This document shows, piece by piece, positions 1 through 5,844 of a DNA stretch of 5,844 nucleotides. Origin of the DNA: Chitinispirillaceae bacterium (GTDB lineage: Bacteria > Fibrobacterota > Chitinivibrionia > Chitinivibrionales > Chitinispirillaceae); assembly GCA_016926315.1 (NCBI GenBank), contig JAFGOU010000510.1, positions 1 to 5,844 on the forward strand. The letters run 5' to 3'. Positions within the stretch are counted from its first letter, which is position 1. The number at the start of each line of letters is the position of its first letter. The notes beneath the pieces were generated by a model. That model was not told where the DNA came from, made no database searches, and saw only the letters and a list, made by a program, of their open reading frames with translations. The position numbers and the translations under genes were made by a program.

Positions 1-444
1 CCCAATGGCAATACGCTCATCTGCACCGGCGGCGTTTCCGGAATGGGCGGAGGGTCGGGAAGGGTTTTTGAGATAAATGCGTCCGGCACCGTCGTATGGG
101 ATCTTACCGGTTTTCCCGTTTCCACCGAAGGGGTCCGTTACGCCTTTGGGTATCTGGGAGGAACCGGGAATGTTGCGGTGGAGACCTCGCCGGTTTATTC
201 GACGCAGCAAAGGATCAGCATCGCCACCAATTCTTTGACCGGGCAGGTCAGGATTGGCTCGAATGGCGGCAGCGGCAATGCACGGCTATCGCTCTTCTCC
301 CTTGCCGGAAATGAGCTGATCCGGTCCGTTGAGGCAAATGGCACGCTGGGCTGGGACCTTGGCAGCCAGCCAAGCGGGCAGTATCTGGCAAAGATTTCCA
401 GCGGAGGCGCCGTTGCCTGGGAACGGGTGACCATCAGACGTTGA
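1..444 (+). CDS. Aryl-sulfotransferase-like beta-propeller protein with C-terminal sorting module (5' partial)
   Basis: The reading frame is open from base 1 to the TGA at 442-444, giving 147 visible residues; the start lies upstream. It opens with PNGNTLICTGG, the blade turn typical of the aryl-sulfotransferase-like propeller family, followed by RVFEINASGTVVWDL, the usual repeat form (x-E-I-n-x-x-G-x-V-V-W). Residues about 73-147 form a separate C-terminal module with strands ARLSLFSLAGNEL, a W-D-L strand, SGQYLAKIS and a last strand ending VTIRR. This resembles the T9SS type A (Por) sorting domain, so the protein is probably exported and surface-attached or released. It is a paralogue of the next gene, which has the same order of propeller end plus module. 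Catalytic residues cannot be judged because the N-terminal part is missing. The family call is good; any enzymatic role is unknown. Confidence 0.8.
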   Translation, partial: PNGNTLICTGGVSGMGGGSGRVFEINASGTVVWDLTGFPVSTEGVRYAFGYLGGTGNVAVETSPVYSTQQRISIATNSLTGQVRIGSNGGSGNARLSLFSLAGNELIRSVEANGTLGWDLGSQPSGQYLAKISSGGAVAWERVTIRR

Positions 445-454
445 TGTACGGTAC

Positions 455-494
455 CTGAAAGGCGGCCGGATGACCGTTTCAGCGAATAATTTTT
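455..494 (+). terminator. Candidate rho-independent terminator after the first propeller gene
   Basis: An inverted repeat CTGAAA (455-460) / TTTCAG (477-482) encloses a second short stem, CGG (463-465) / CCG (474-476), separated by a two-base bulge. A run of five T lies at 490-494. The T-run starts eight bases after the stem and the stem is imperfect, so this is a weak call. Its place, 10 bases after the stop codon, fits. Confidence 0.35.
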
Positions 495-643
495 ATGGGA
501 ATGATCGGGAACAGCAAGAAAAATAAGCGAAGGAACTCTGATGTTTTTATATTGTCAGCAAGTCATTGGAATGATTCTGTTCAGCGCGCCCTGATGAATA
601 AAAAAAGGATAACAGCAATCGTATTCCAGGGGAAAGGGAGTGT

Positions 644-1912
644 ATGATCAGGAACCATCCAGTCGTTGCCGTCGCTGTCGGGATGCTTGTCGCATCGGGC
701 GTGTTTTCCATGGCAGCCGCTGCCGCGTCGGCCTATCAGGGGTATATGTTCTGCGCATCCGGTCAGAACGCTTATCTCATCAATCCGAGCGGCACTACGG
801 TGCATACCTGGAAAGCGACCAGCAGCGCCCGGTCCTATGCGTTGCTTCTTCCCGACGGCAGCGCGCTGTTTCCCATCTCCACCAGCTGCACGGTGCGGGG
901 CGACGGCGCCTATCCCCATGGCCGCCTGCAGAAAGTAAGCTGGGAAAACCAGGTGGTATGGGATGCCGTGGTATGCGACGCCACCTTCACGCCAGGCTAT
1001 ACCCTCGAACCCATGCCGAACGGCAATATTCTGGTGGCCGGTGCTTCAAATACCGGCGGTTTGAAAATCGCCGAAATCCAGCCCTCCGGCACCTCCGGAA
1101 AAGCCGTGCCCAACCCTTGGGAATTCAACCTGCCCGACAGTCTGGGGAGGACCGGATATATCAACAGCATCAGTTACAACCCGGAGCTGGACTATATCGG
1201 GATCGACATCAACCAGGCAAAAAAGCTTGTCGTGATCAATAAGGCGACCAAGGCGATCGTTTACACCTATCAGGTCACCACCGGCGTCGCCACCCATGGA
1301 GCCAGATGGGTCACCAAATATCACCTGAGCACGGCAACCGTCATACCCGACGCCAATCTGACCGCCATGCGGACGAACAACTTTCTGGTGGTCAACAACA
1401 GCTTGCAGGTGGTTGAGGTCAACCCGGTCGCAAAAATGTTTGTCAAGACCATTCCCTTTGCTTTTACCGCCCATGAGGGCTCGGTGCAGCGGCTGCCCAA
1501 TGGTAATACCCTGGTAAACGCTGCCAACAGCCGCGCGGTCGAACTAAGCGACAACGGCACGACGGTCAGGACCATAACCTTGCCCGGAACCGTTGCCAGA
1601 GCCTATATGTACGCGCCTTCCTATTCCGGACTCCGGACCTATGCCACCGGAACCGTAACGCCCGCGATAACGTCATCTTCGCCGGGGTTTACGTTTAATT
1701 CGGCCGCGAATTCCGGCGCTGTCACGGCCGGAGGCCAGGTCGGATCGCCGCTCAGCGTACGCATCTTTTCCATGGACGGCAGAACGGTGTATGCGGCCAA
1801 CGCCCGCTCCGGCAGTGTCCGCTTCTCAACTAAAACCTTTTGTCCCGGGGTCTACCAGGTCGACGCCAGGCATGCGTCGGGTTCGCTGCGTGCGACGTTT
1901 GTCAAGATGTAG
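644..1912 (+). CDS. Secreted aryl-sulfotransferase-like beta-propeller protein with C-terminal sorting module
   Basis: This 422-residue protein starts at ATG 644, preceded by a purine-rich AGGGGAAAGGGAG tract (628-640). Residues 1-30 are a signal peptide ending in an alanine-rich AAAAASA cleavage region. Residues about 31-335 carry propeller repeats typical of the aryl-sulfotransferase-like family: LINPSGTTVHTW near 45-56, LLLPDGSALF near 67-76, EPMPNGNILVAG at 122-133 and RLPNGNTLVNAA at 283-294. Active aryl-sulfotransferases usually have a His-His pair just before the PNGN turn. Here those positions are GY (118-119) and EG (278-279), with one His at 277, so catalysis is doubtful. Residues about 340-422 are a sorting-like module: SVRIFSMDGRTVY, a GSVRFS strand, CPGVYQVDA and the last strand ATFVKM. 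The protein is therefore probably exported by a T9SS-like route. It is a tandem paralogue of the upstream gene. Substrate and role are unknown. Confidence 0.82.
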   Translation: MIRNHPVVAVAVGMLVASGVFSMAAAAASAYQGYMFCASGQNAYLINPSGTTVHTWKATSSARSYALLLPDGSALFPISTSCTVRGDGAYPHGRLQKVSWENQVVWDAVVCDATFTPGYTLEPMPNGNILVAGASNTGGLKIAEIQPSGTSGKAVPNPWEFNLPDSLGRTGYINSISYNPELDYIGIDINQAKKLVVINKATKAIVYTYQVTTGVATHGARWVTKYHLSTATVIPDANLTAMRTNNFLVVNNSLQVVEVNPVAKMFVKTIPFAFTAHEGSVQRLPNGNTLVNAANSRAVELSDNGTTVRTITLPGTVARAYMYAPSYSGLRTYATGTVTPAITSSSPGFTFNSAANSGAVTAGGQVGSPLSVRIFSMDGRTVYAANARSGSVRFSTKTFCPGVYQVDARHASGSLRATFVKM

Positions 1913-1934
1913 CGCTGACGACGCAGCTTCGGTT

Positions 1935-1975
1935 CTCCTGTGCCTGTGCGCGAAGAAGCGTCAGGAGGCTTTTTT
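1935..1975 (+). terminator. Rho-independent terminator after the second propeller gene
   Basis: An inverted repeat CTCCTG (1935-1940) / CAGGAG (1962-1967) lies 22 bases after the stop codon. An alternative inner hairpin pairs CCTG (1943-1946) and CGC with GCG and CAGG (1962-1965) around a GAAGAA loop. A run of six T follows directly at 1970-1975. A further pairing, CTGACG (1915-1920) with CGTCAG (1959-1964), is also possible. Several mutually exclusive stems end at the same T-tract, which supports termination before the next gene. Confidence 0.55.
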
Positions 1976-1999
1976 GCAGGTATGAAAATGTATATTACA

Positions 2000-2011
2000 G
2001 TAACCGGTTAC
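2000..2011. promoter_or_regulatory. Perfect palindrome, candidate LacI/GalR-type operator
   Basis: GTAACCGGTTAC is a perfect 12-base inverted repeat with a central CG, the form bound by many LacI/GalR-family repressors. It sits 24 bases upstream of the SUMF1-domain gene start. A -10-like TATATT is at 1991-1996, so the palindrome would cover the expected transcription start, a position that suits repression. No good -35 box is seen and no repressor gene is in the window. The palindrome is directly visible; its function is inferred. Confidence 0.4.
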
Positions 2012-2035
2012 CCGATAGAATAGTGGAGGCTGATC

Positions 2036-3547
2036 ATGAGCAAGGCAGGCGCAGTGTTTTCGTTGCTGGTATGTTGTGCGGTAATCGTTCAGGCGCAGGT
2101 CAGCGGTACGGTCACCGGTAACGGCAGCGGTATCGCCGGCGCCCGCATAAGCTTCAAGAACAATCCCCACCGGATCGCATATACCGACGCTTCGGGCGCC
2201 TTTTCCCTGAATGTGCCGGTCATCAAACGCCAGCGCGCAGGAACTTCGTCGCTTCCTTCCATCAAAAACAACTGCCTGCTGTTTACCGCCGAGCGAAACA
2301 TCGACAACGCGCGTATCGATCTGTTCTCCCTGAACGGCACCCTGCTTTTTTCGCGTGAAGCGAAAAACCTCGCTCCGGGAAGCCACCGTTTTCCTCTCGC
2401 AAAAACCGCGCAGGGCGCCTATATCGTCCGGTTCAGCGCGGGAACGGACCGCTTTGTCATGCGGATGGCCGGCGGTAACGGGACGGTCACCGAGGGACGG
2501 CAGGGAACGGCTTCTCCGGGTCCGAGCCTCAAAAAGGCCTTTGCGGCCGATTTTATCGACACGGTCATTGTCTGCGCACCGGGCTGGAAGCATAAACTCA
2601 TCGGCATTGCGGATTACAACGATCAGGTCACGGCCGAACTCTCCGCCTCCAACCCATGGAAGCCTTCCGGGTCGTTTGTCAAGGATAAGGGAATGGTAAA
2701 GGTCATCGCCAGTGGCCATGATTTCGAAATGGGTCAGCCCGACCCGAATCTGGGGGGCGAGCAGGTGACCAGGTACGATCTGCCGGTACATACGGTTTCG
2801 TTTACCTACGATTTCTGGATGGACACGGTTGAAGTTACCCAGAAAAGGTATGACAGTGTTATGGGTGCCGTTTATGATGATTATGTGCCGGTGGTCTGGG
2901 ACGAATGGTATGGCCTGGGCGACCGTTATCCGGCGTATCTTTTATTATGGGGAAATGCGGTGCTTTTTTGCAACGCGCGGAGCAAGCTGGAGGGGCTTGA
3001 TACCCTTTATCGCTACGACTCGCTAAATGCGCCGACCGGAGAATATGTCGAACTTTTTGGCGTCTCTTCAGATTTTTCCAAAAACGGCTACCGGTTGCCG
3101 ACCGAAGCGGAGTGGGAATACGCATGTAAAGGCGGTACCGCGACGGATTTCTATTGGGGCAAGAATTACGGTCCCTATCCGGCATCTCCGGCCGACAGCG
3201 CGGAGATCGGCCAGAATGCGGTGTGGAGGGCGACCTCCTGGGACATGGGTGAAGGGGAAACCGGGTATGGGAACCACCAGGTTGCTTCCACGAAACCGAA
3301 CGCCTACGGCCTTTACGATATGGCCGGCAATGCAAGCGAACACTGCCACGACTACTGGACCGACAATCTGGACTATGGCACGGTTGTCGATCCCACCGGC
3401 CCGGAGGAGGGCATTCTGGGTCGTATCATACGCGGCGGCAACTGGGGCAACGACGCCGAAGCGTTGCGGTCGGCCAACCGGTTCTTTTCCGCGCCCAATT
3501 ACGAGTTCTTTTTCGTTGGATTTCGCACGGTCAGGCCGGTGCGATGA
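2036..3547 (+). CDS. Secreted SUMF1/FGE-sulfatase-fold protein with interrupted carboxypeptidase-regulatory-like N-terminus
   Basis: This 503-residue protein starts at ATG 2036, with GGAGG at 2025-2029 six bases upstream. Residues 1-20 are a signal peptide (cleavage after VQA). Residues 22-60 begin a carboxypeptidase-regulatory-like fold (VSGTVTGNGSGIAGARISF, then TDASGAFSL). Residues about 78-145 look like a sorting-type module (NARIDLFSLNGTLL, AYIVRFSA, DRFVMRMA). Residues about 172-204 (DTVIVCAPGWKHKLIG to VTAELS) look like the rest of the regulatory fold. Residues about 217-503 are an FGE-sulfatase domain: MVKVIASGHDFEMG, WMDTVEVTQ, YRLPTEAEWEYA (352-363), NAYGLYDMAGN (422-432), RIIRGGNW (463-470) and VGFRTVRP (494-501). 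The copper-binding cysteine pair that follows the GGS(Y/W) motif in true formylglycine-generating enzymes is missing; GNDAEALRSANRF follows instead. It is therefore unlikely to be a sulfatase activator and is better seen as a C-type-lectin-fold binding or otherwise diverged SUMF1 protein. Its stop overlaps an upstream in-frame ATG of the next gene, so the two are probably co-transcribed. Confidence 0.88.
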   Translation: MSKAGAVFSLLVCCAVIVQAQVSGTVTGNGSGIAGARISFKNNPHRIAYTDASGAFSLNVPVIKRQRAGTSSLPSIKNNCLLFTAERNIDNARIDLFSLNGTLLFSREAKNLAPGSHRFPLAKTAQGAYIVRFSAGTDRFVMRMAGGNGTVTEGRQGTASPGPSLKKAFAADFIDTVIVCAPGWKHKLIGIADYNDQVTAELSASNPWKPSGSFVKDKGMVKVIASGHDFEMGQPDPNLGGEQVTRYDLPVHTVSFTYDFWMDTVEVTQKRYDSVMGAVYDDYVPVVWDEWYGLGDRYPAYLLLWGNAVLFCNARSKLEGLDTLYRYDSLNAPTGEYVELFGVSSDFSKNGYRLPTEAEWEYACKGGTATDFYWGKNYGPYPASPADSAEIGQNAVWRATSWDMGEGETGYGNHQVASTKPNAYGLYDMAGNASEHCHDYWTDNLDYGTVVDPTGPEEGILGRIIRGGNWGNDAEALRSANRFFSAPNYEFFFVGFRTVRPVR

Positions 3548-3579
3548 TTTTGCGTCGGGGCAACGGCCACCATCTTAAA

Positions 3580-3584
3580 AAGGA
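3580..3584 (+). promoter_or_regulatory. Shine-Dalgarno site deciding the start of the CotH gene
   Basis: AAGGA, within TTAAAAAGGA, lies seven bases before ATG 3592. The earlier in-frame ATG at 3544 overlaps the stop codon of the previous gene but has only a weak upstream match and would put 16 charged and polar residues ahead of the signal peptide. This site favours 3592. Confidence 0.6.
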
Positions 3585-3591
3585 CGCATTG

Positions 3592-5157
3592 ATGCTGCAT
3601 CGGATTGTCTTGGTTATGGTCACGGTCGCGGCTTGCGGGGTAGGTGCGAGCGCCGTAGATTCGAGCGCCGTCATTTTCAATGACACCAGGATTCACGCCT
3701 ATGAGCTGCAGTTCTACTATCCGAACTGGGCCGATTCGCTCAAGTATTACAAGAGTCTTCCCGACGAGGAGTATATCCCTGCCCGGTTTGTCTACCGGAA
3801 GGGACCGGGCGACAGTATCGTGTTCGACAGTATCGGGGTCCGATACAAAGGAAATTCATCCTATACGTTCGCTGCCAACTCCCGGAAAAAACCCTTCAAG
3901 TTCCGTTTCGACAAATATGTGGATGATCGGCGTTTTTTCGGTGTTACGCGGCTTAATTTCGGCAACGGCGCGAAAGACCCTACCATGATGCGCGAGAAAA
4001 TCGCCTACGATATAATCGGCGCGTACATGCCCGCTCCACGCACCGCGTTTGCCACCATAACCATTGAAGGCAGGCTTATCGGCCTCTACACGCAGATAGA
4101 ACAGGTCGACAAGACCTTTCTCAAGCGTCATTACGCCAAAACCAACGGCAACCTTTTCAAGTCGAGCGACAATGGTTCAAATCTTTTGTATAAAGATCAG
4201 AATCAGTCGAGCTATGAGGACAGCTATGAACTGAAAACCAATGAGACAGCCAACGACTGGACGTCGTTTATCGGCATGATCGACAATCTGAATAATTCAT
4301 CCGCGGCCGATTTTACGAGGCTTGCCGGAGGGTGCCTTGCGCTTGACAACATCTGCCGATACCTTGCTTTCAACATGGTGTTCTCGAATTTCGACAGCTA
4401 TACCGGTTCCGGCAGGAACTTTTATTTCTACGACGATTCGTCGGCCGGGAAGTTCACCCTCATCCCGTGGGACCTTAACCTCTCTTTCGGCGTTTACTCC
4501 AACAACTGGAATGTCACCACCGTTGACGTCGTCGCGGTTTCGAATCTCTCCCAGCGGCCGCTCAACAGGCGGATTCTGGAAAACGACTCCCTTCGACGGG
4601 TATACCTGGAGTATATCCGGGGCATGGTCGGGGGGCCGGCAAACGAGGACTCCATTGCCGCGATGGCGGACCGCTGGAAACCGTTCATCGACTCGCTGGT
4701 CCGGGCCGACTCCAACAAGCTGCATTCGTACGAAGACTTTGTTAAAAATATCGACAGCAATGTGATCGTCATGGACGGCCTTTCGCGGTCCACGGTGCCG
4801 GGTTTGAAACTGTTTTCCAGGACCCGTAATGCCGTACTCCGGACGCAGGTCGCCGCGTATCTCCCGGTGATCAATCCGGGGAAGGGTTCCGCGGTCCGGT
4901 ACGGCGTCATGCCAGTGTACCGCCGCGGTCCACTGATGATCGCAAGGTACGTCATTTCCGGTCCGGCGTCACCGGTAAGGCTTGAAATGATACATTGCAG
5001 GGGAGTAGTTGTTCGATCGTGTATTGCCGCGGGAAAAAGGACCGGCGCCGGCGAAATAGCTGTCGATACACGAGGGCTGGGAGCCGGGACCTATCTGTTG
5101 AAATTGACAACCGATTCCGGCACCATGTCGACGCGTGTGATGCTCGTTCAACCGTGA
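3592..5157 (+). CDS. Secreted CotH-family protein kinase with C-terminal sorting-like module
   Basis: Read from ATG 3592 this is 521 residues; an in-frame ATG at 3544 would add 16. CotH proteins are extracytoplasmic atypical kinases, first known from Bacillus spore coats. Residues 1-21 (MLHRIVLVMVTVAACGVGASA) are a signal peptide. V-A-A-C at 12-15 could also be a lipobox. CotH landmarks in order are IGVRYKGNSSY (81-91), KKPFKFRFD (99-107), MMREKIAYD (132-140), APRTAFATITIEG, GLYTQIEQVDKTFL, GNLFK (186-190), NMVFSNFDSYTG near 261-272, RNFYFYDD, and IPWDLNLSFG (291-300), whose WDLN is the conserved acidic motif expected to bind metal. The kinase core looks intact. Residues about 459-521 form a sorting-like module (PVRLEMIHCRGVVV, GLGAGTYLLKL, RVMLVQP). 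The gene follows the SUMF1-domain gene closely and precedes a DUF4956 gene by 57 bases, which suggests one operon. The family is clear; the phosphorylated target is unknown. Confidence 0.9.
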   Translation: MLHRIVLVMVTVAACGVGASAVDSSAVIFNDTRIHAYELQFYYPNWADSLKYYKSLPDEEYIPARFVYRKGPGDSIVFDSIGVRYKGNSSYTFAANSRKKPFKFRFDKYVDDRRFFGVTRLNFGNGAKDPTMMREKIAYDIIGAYMPAPRTAFATITIEGRLIGLYTQIEQVDKTFLKRHYAKTNGNLFKSSDNGSNLLYKDQNQSSYEDSYELKTNETANDWTSFIGMIDNLNNSSAADFTRLAGGCLALDNICRYLAFNMVFSNFDSYTGSGRNFYFYDDSSAGKFTLIPWDLNLSFGVYSNNWNVTTVDVVAVSNLSQRPLNRRILENDSLRRVYLEYIRGMVGGPANEDSIAAMADRWKPFIDSLVRADSNKLHSYEDFVKNIDSNVIVMDGLSRSTVPGLKLFSRTRNAVLRTQVAAYLPVINPGKGSAVRYGVMPVYRRGPLMIARYVISGPASPVRLEMIHCRGVVVRSCIAAGKRTGAGEIAVDTRGLGAGTYLLKLTTDSGTMSTRVMLVQP

Positions 5158-5214
5158 CCGGTCCAGTCGCGCCATACGTTCGATAACCGGCAACCATAAA
5201 GGAGTCAACCGTCG

Positions 5215-5844
5215 ATGTTAGATTTTTTGACGCTTCAGACAACAACAGCCCACCCCACCATTTTCAGCATACTGTATACCGTCCTGCTTTCGTTTCTTCT
5301 CTCGTCGCTTATCGCTTTGACCTATGAAAAGACCTTCCGTGGGCTGTCGTATTCCAGGAATTTCATCCAGGCGATGATCCTGAGTTCGATCGTGGCCGGC
5401 ATGGTGATGCAGGCGATCGGCGACAATCCGGTCCGGGGTCTCGGCATCCTCGGAGCGCTCGCCATCATCCGGTTCCGCACCGTGTTCAAGGACCCGCGCG
5501 ACATTATTTTCATGTTCGCCGCGGTCGCGTCCGGCATCTCCTGCGGTGTGTTCGGTTACGGCATCGCCATCATCGGTACCCTCAGCTTCTGTCTTGCGGC
5601 CATTACGCTCTACTTTTCGCCGTTTGGACAGTCGCGCTATTTCGACGGCATGCTGCGGTTCAATCTTGTAAGCGACAGCGAGAACCGCATGGAGATCGAA
5701 GCGCTCATGAAACGTTTCTGCAAGAATTTCGCGCTCATCACCCTGCGGGAGATGGCGCAGGGCGAGCGGCTTGATTTCGCGTATCATGTCAAGCTGAAGA
5801 ATTCGATGATAAAGGAAGAGTTCGTCGATCTGCTGAGAAAGGTC
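5215..5844 (+). CDS. DUF4956 family membrane protein (3' partial)
   Basis: The frame opens at ATG 5215 with AAAGGAG (5198-5204) ten bases upstream and stays open to the window end, giving 210 residues without a stop. Hydrophobic segments lie at about 15-37, 50-69, 74-86, 97-112 and 113-134. The most telling part is GALAIIRFRTVFKDPRD (80-96) followed by IIFMFAAVASGISCG (97-111), the signature region of DUF4956. The part from about 140 onward is soluble, with charged helices and a strand (MEIEALMKRFCKNF, LDFAYHVKLK), and is probably cytoplasmic. Members of this family are around this length or slightly longer, so little is likely missing. DUF4956 genes often neighbour CotH and VTC-domain genes, which suggests a shared membrane-associated role. 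The biochemical function is not established. Confidence 0.88.
   Translation, partial: MLDFLTLQTTTAHPTIFSILYTVLLSFLLSSLIALTYEKTFRGLSYSRNFIQAMILSSIVAGMVMQAIGDNPVRGLGILGALAIIRFRTVFKDPRDIIFMFAAVASGISCGVFGYGIAIIGTLSFCLAAITLYFSPFGQSRYFDGMLRFNLVSDSENRMEIEALMKRFCKNFALITLREMAQGERLDFAYHVKLKNSMIKEEFVDLLRKV

Noticed and set aside
552..580. Possible sigma-70 promoter with TTGTCA as -35 before the second propeller gene
   Set aside because: No acceptable -10 hexamer is found 16-18 bases downstream, so it is not listed as a feature.
640..1242. GTG-initiated 200-codon frame overlapping the start of the second propeller gene
   Set aside because: The translation is Arg/His/Ser-rich with no repeat pattern; the frame from ATG 644 carries the signal peptide and propeller motifs.
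2109..2120. GTCACCGGTAAC inside the SUMF1-domain gene as a second operator copy
   Set aside because: It is an imperfect palindrome and is explained by coding for Val-Thr-Gly-Asn in a repeat-like segment; there is no supporting promoter context.
1961..2791. Long open frame of 276 codons on the minus strand
   Set aside because: It lies mostly opposite the SUMF1-domain gene, and its translation is rich in Arg, Asp and Gly without any recognisable domain. The plus-strand frame has a signal peptide, a good Shine-Dalgarno site and clear motifs.
3027..3578. Plus-strand 183-codon frame inside the SUMF1-domain gene
   Set aside because: It is Arg/Pro/Thr-rich out-of-frame sequence, while the overlapping frame has conserved FGE-sulfatase motifs.
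5156..5163. Palindrome GACCGGTC at the end of the CotH gene
   Set aside because: It is only eight bases, overlaps the stop codon, has no T-tract after it and lies within an operon-like gap, so neither a terminator nor an operator call is supported.
5218..5787. Open frame of 189 codons on the minus strand
   Set aside because: It is antisense to the DUF4956 gene and its translation is highly charged low-complexity sequence, a shadow of the real membrane protein.
1..5844. CRISPR array, tRNA or rRNA genes, insertion sequence
   Set aside because: No regularly spaced repeats, no cloverleaf-like segment, no rRNA-like sequence and no transposase motifs or terminal inverted repeats were seen; nearly all of the window is coding.

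Overview
The window carries five genes, all on the + strand. Four encode exported proteins and the last encodes a membrane protein; the first and last are cut by the window edges. The content is most like Fibrobacterota (Fibrobacter / Chitinispirillum relatives) or a similar Gram-negative group with a type IX-like secretion route. The reasons are secreted proteins ending in a short Ig-like, T9SS type A-like sorting module, an N-terminal carboxypeptidase-regulatory-like region interrupted by the same kind of module, and an FGE-sulfatase (SUMF1) domain protein. G+C is moderately high by eye. The taxon is inferred from domain style, not from a marker gene.

Region 1 (1-1912) holds two tandem paralogues of the aryl-sulfotransferase-like beta-propeller family. 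The first is present only as its last 147 codons. The second is complete, with a signal peptide, propeller and C-terminal sorting-like module. The histidine pair expected before the PNGN turn in active aryl-sulfotransferases is not present at either PNGN turn of the complete copy, so these look like non-catalytic or diverged propellers. A weak terminator candidate follows the first gene and a stronger one follows the second.

Region 2 (1913-2035) is a 123-base spacer. It holds the terminator of the propeller gene, a perfect 12-base palindrome (GTAACCGGTTAC) of the kind LacI/GalR-family repressors bind, and a good Shine-Dalgarno sequence. It looks like a new transcription start.

Region 3 (2036-5844) reads as one operon: a secreted SUMF1/FGE-fold protein, a secreted CotH-family kinase, and a DUF4956 membrane protein that runs off the window end. 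CotH and DUF4956 genes are often found together, commonly with a VTC-domain polyphosphate-polymerase-like gene, so one may lie just outside the window. A reasonable but unproven reading is a cell-surface module in which an exported CotH kinase phosphorylates an extracytoplasmic protein, with the SUMF1-fold protein as a binding or scaffold partner. The sorting-like module recurs in all four exported proteins and is the unifying feature of the window.
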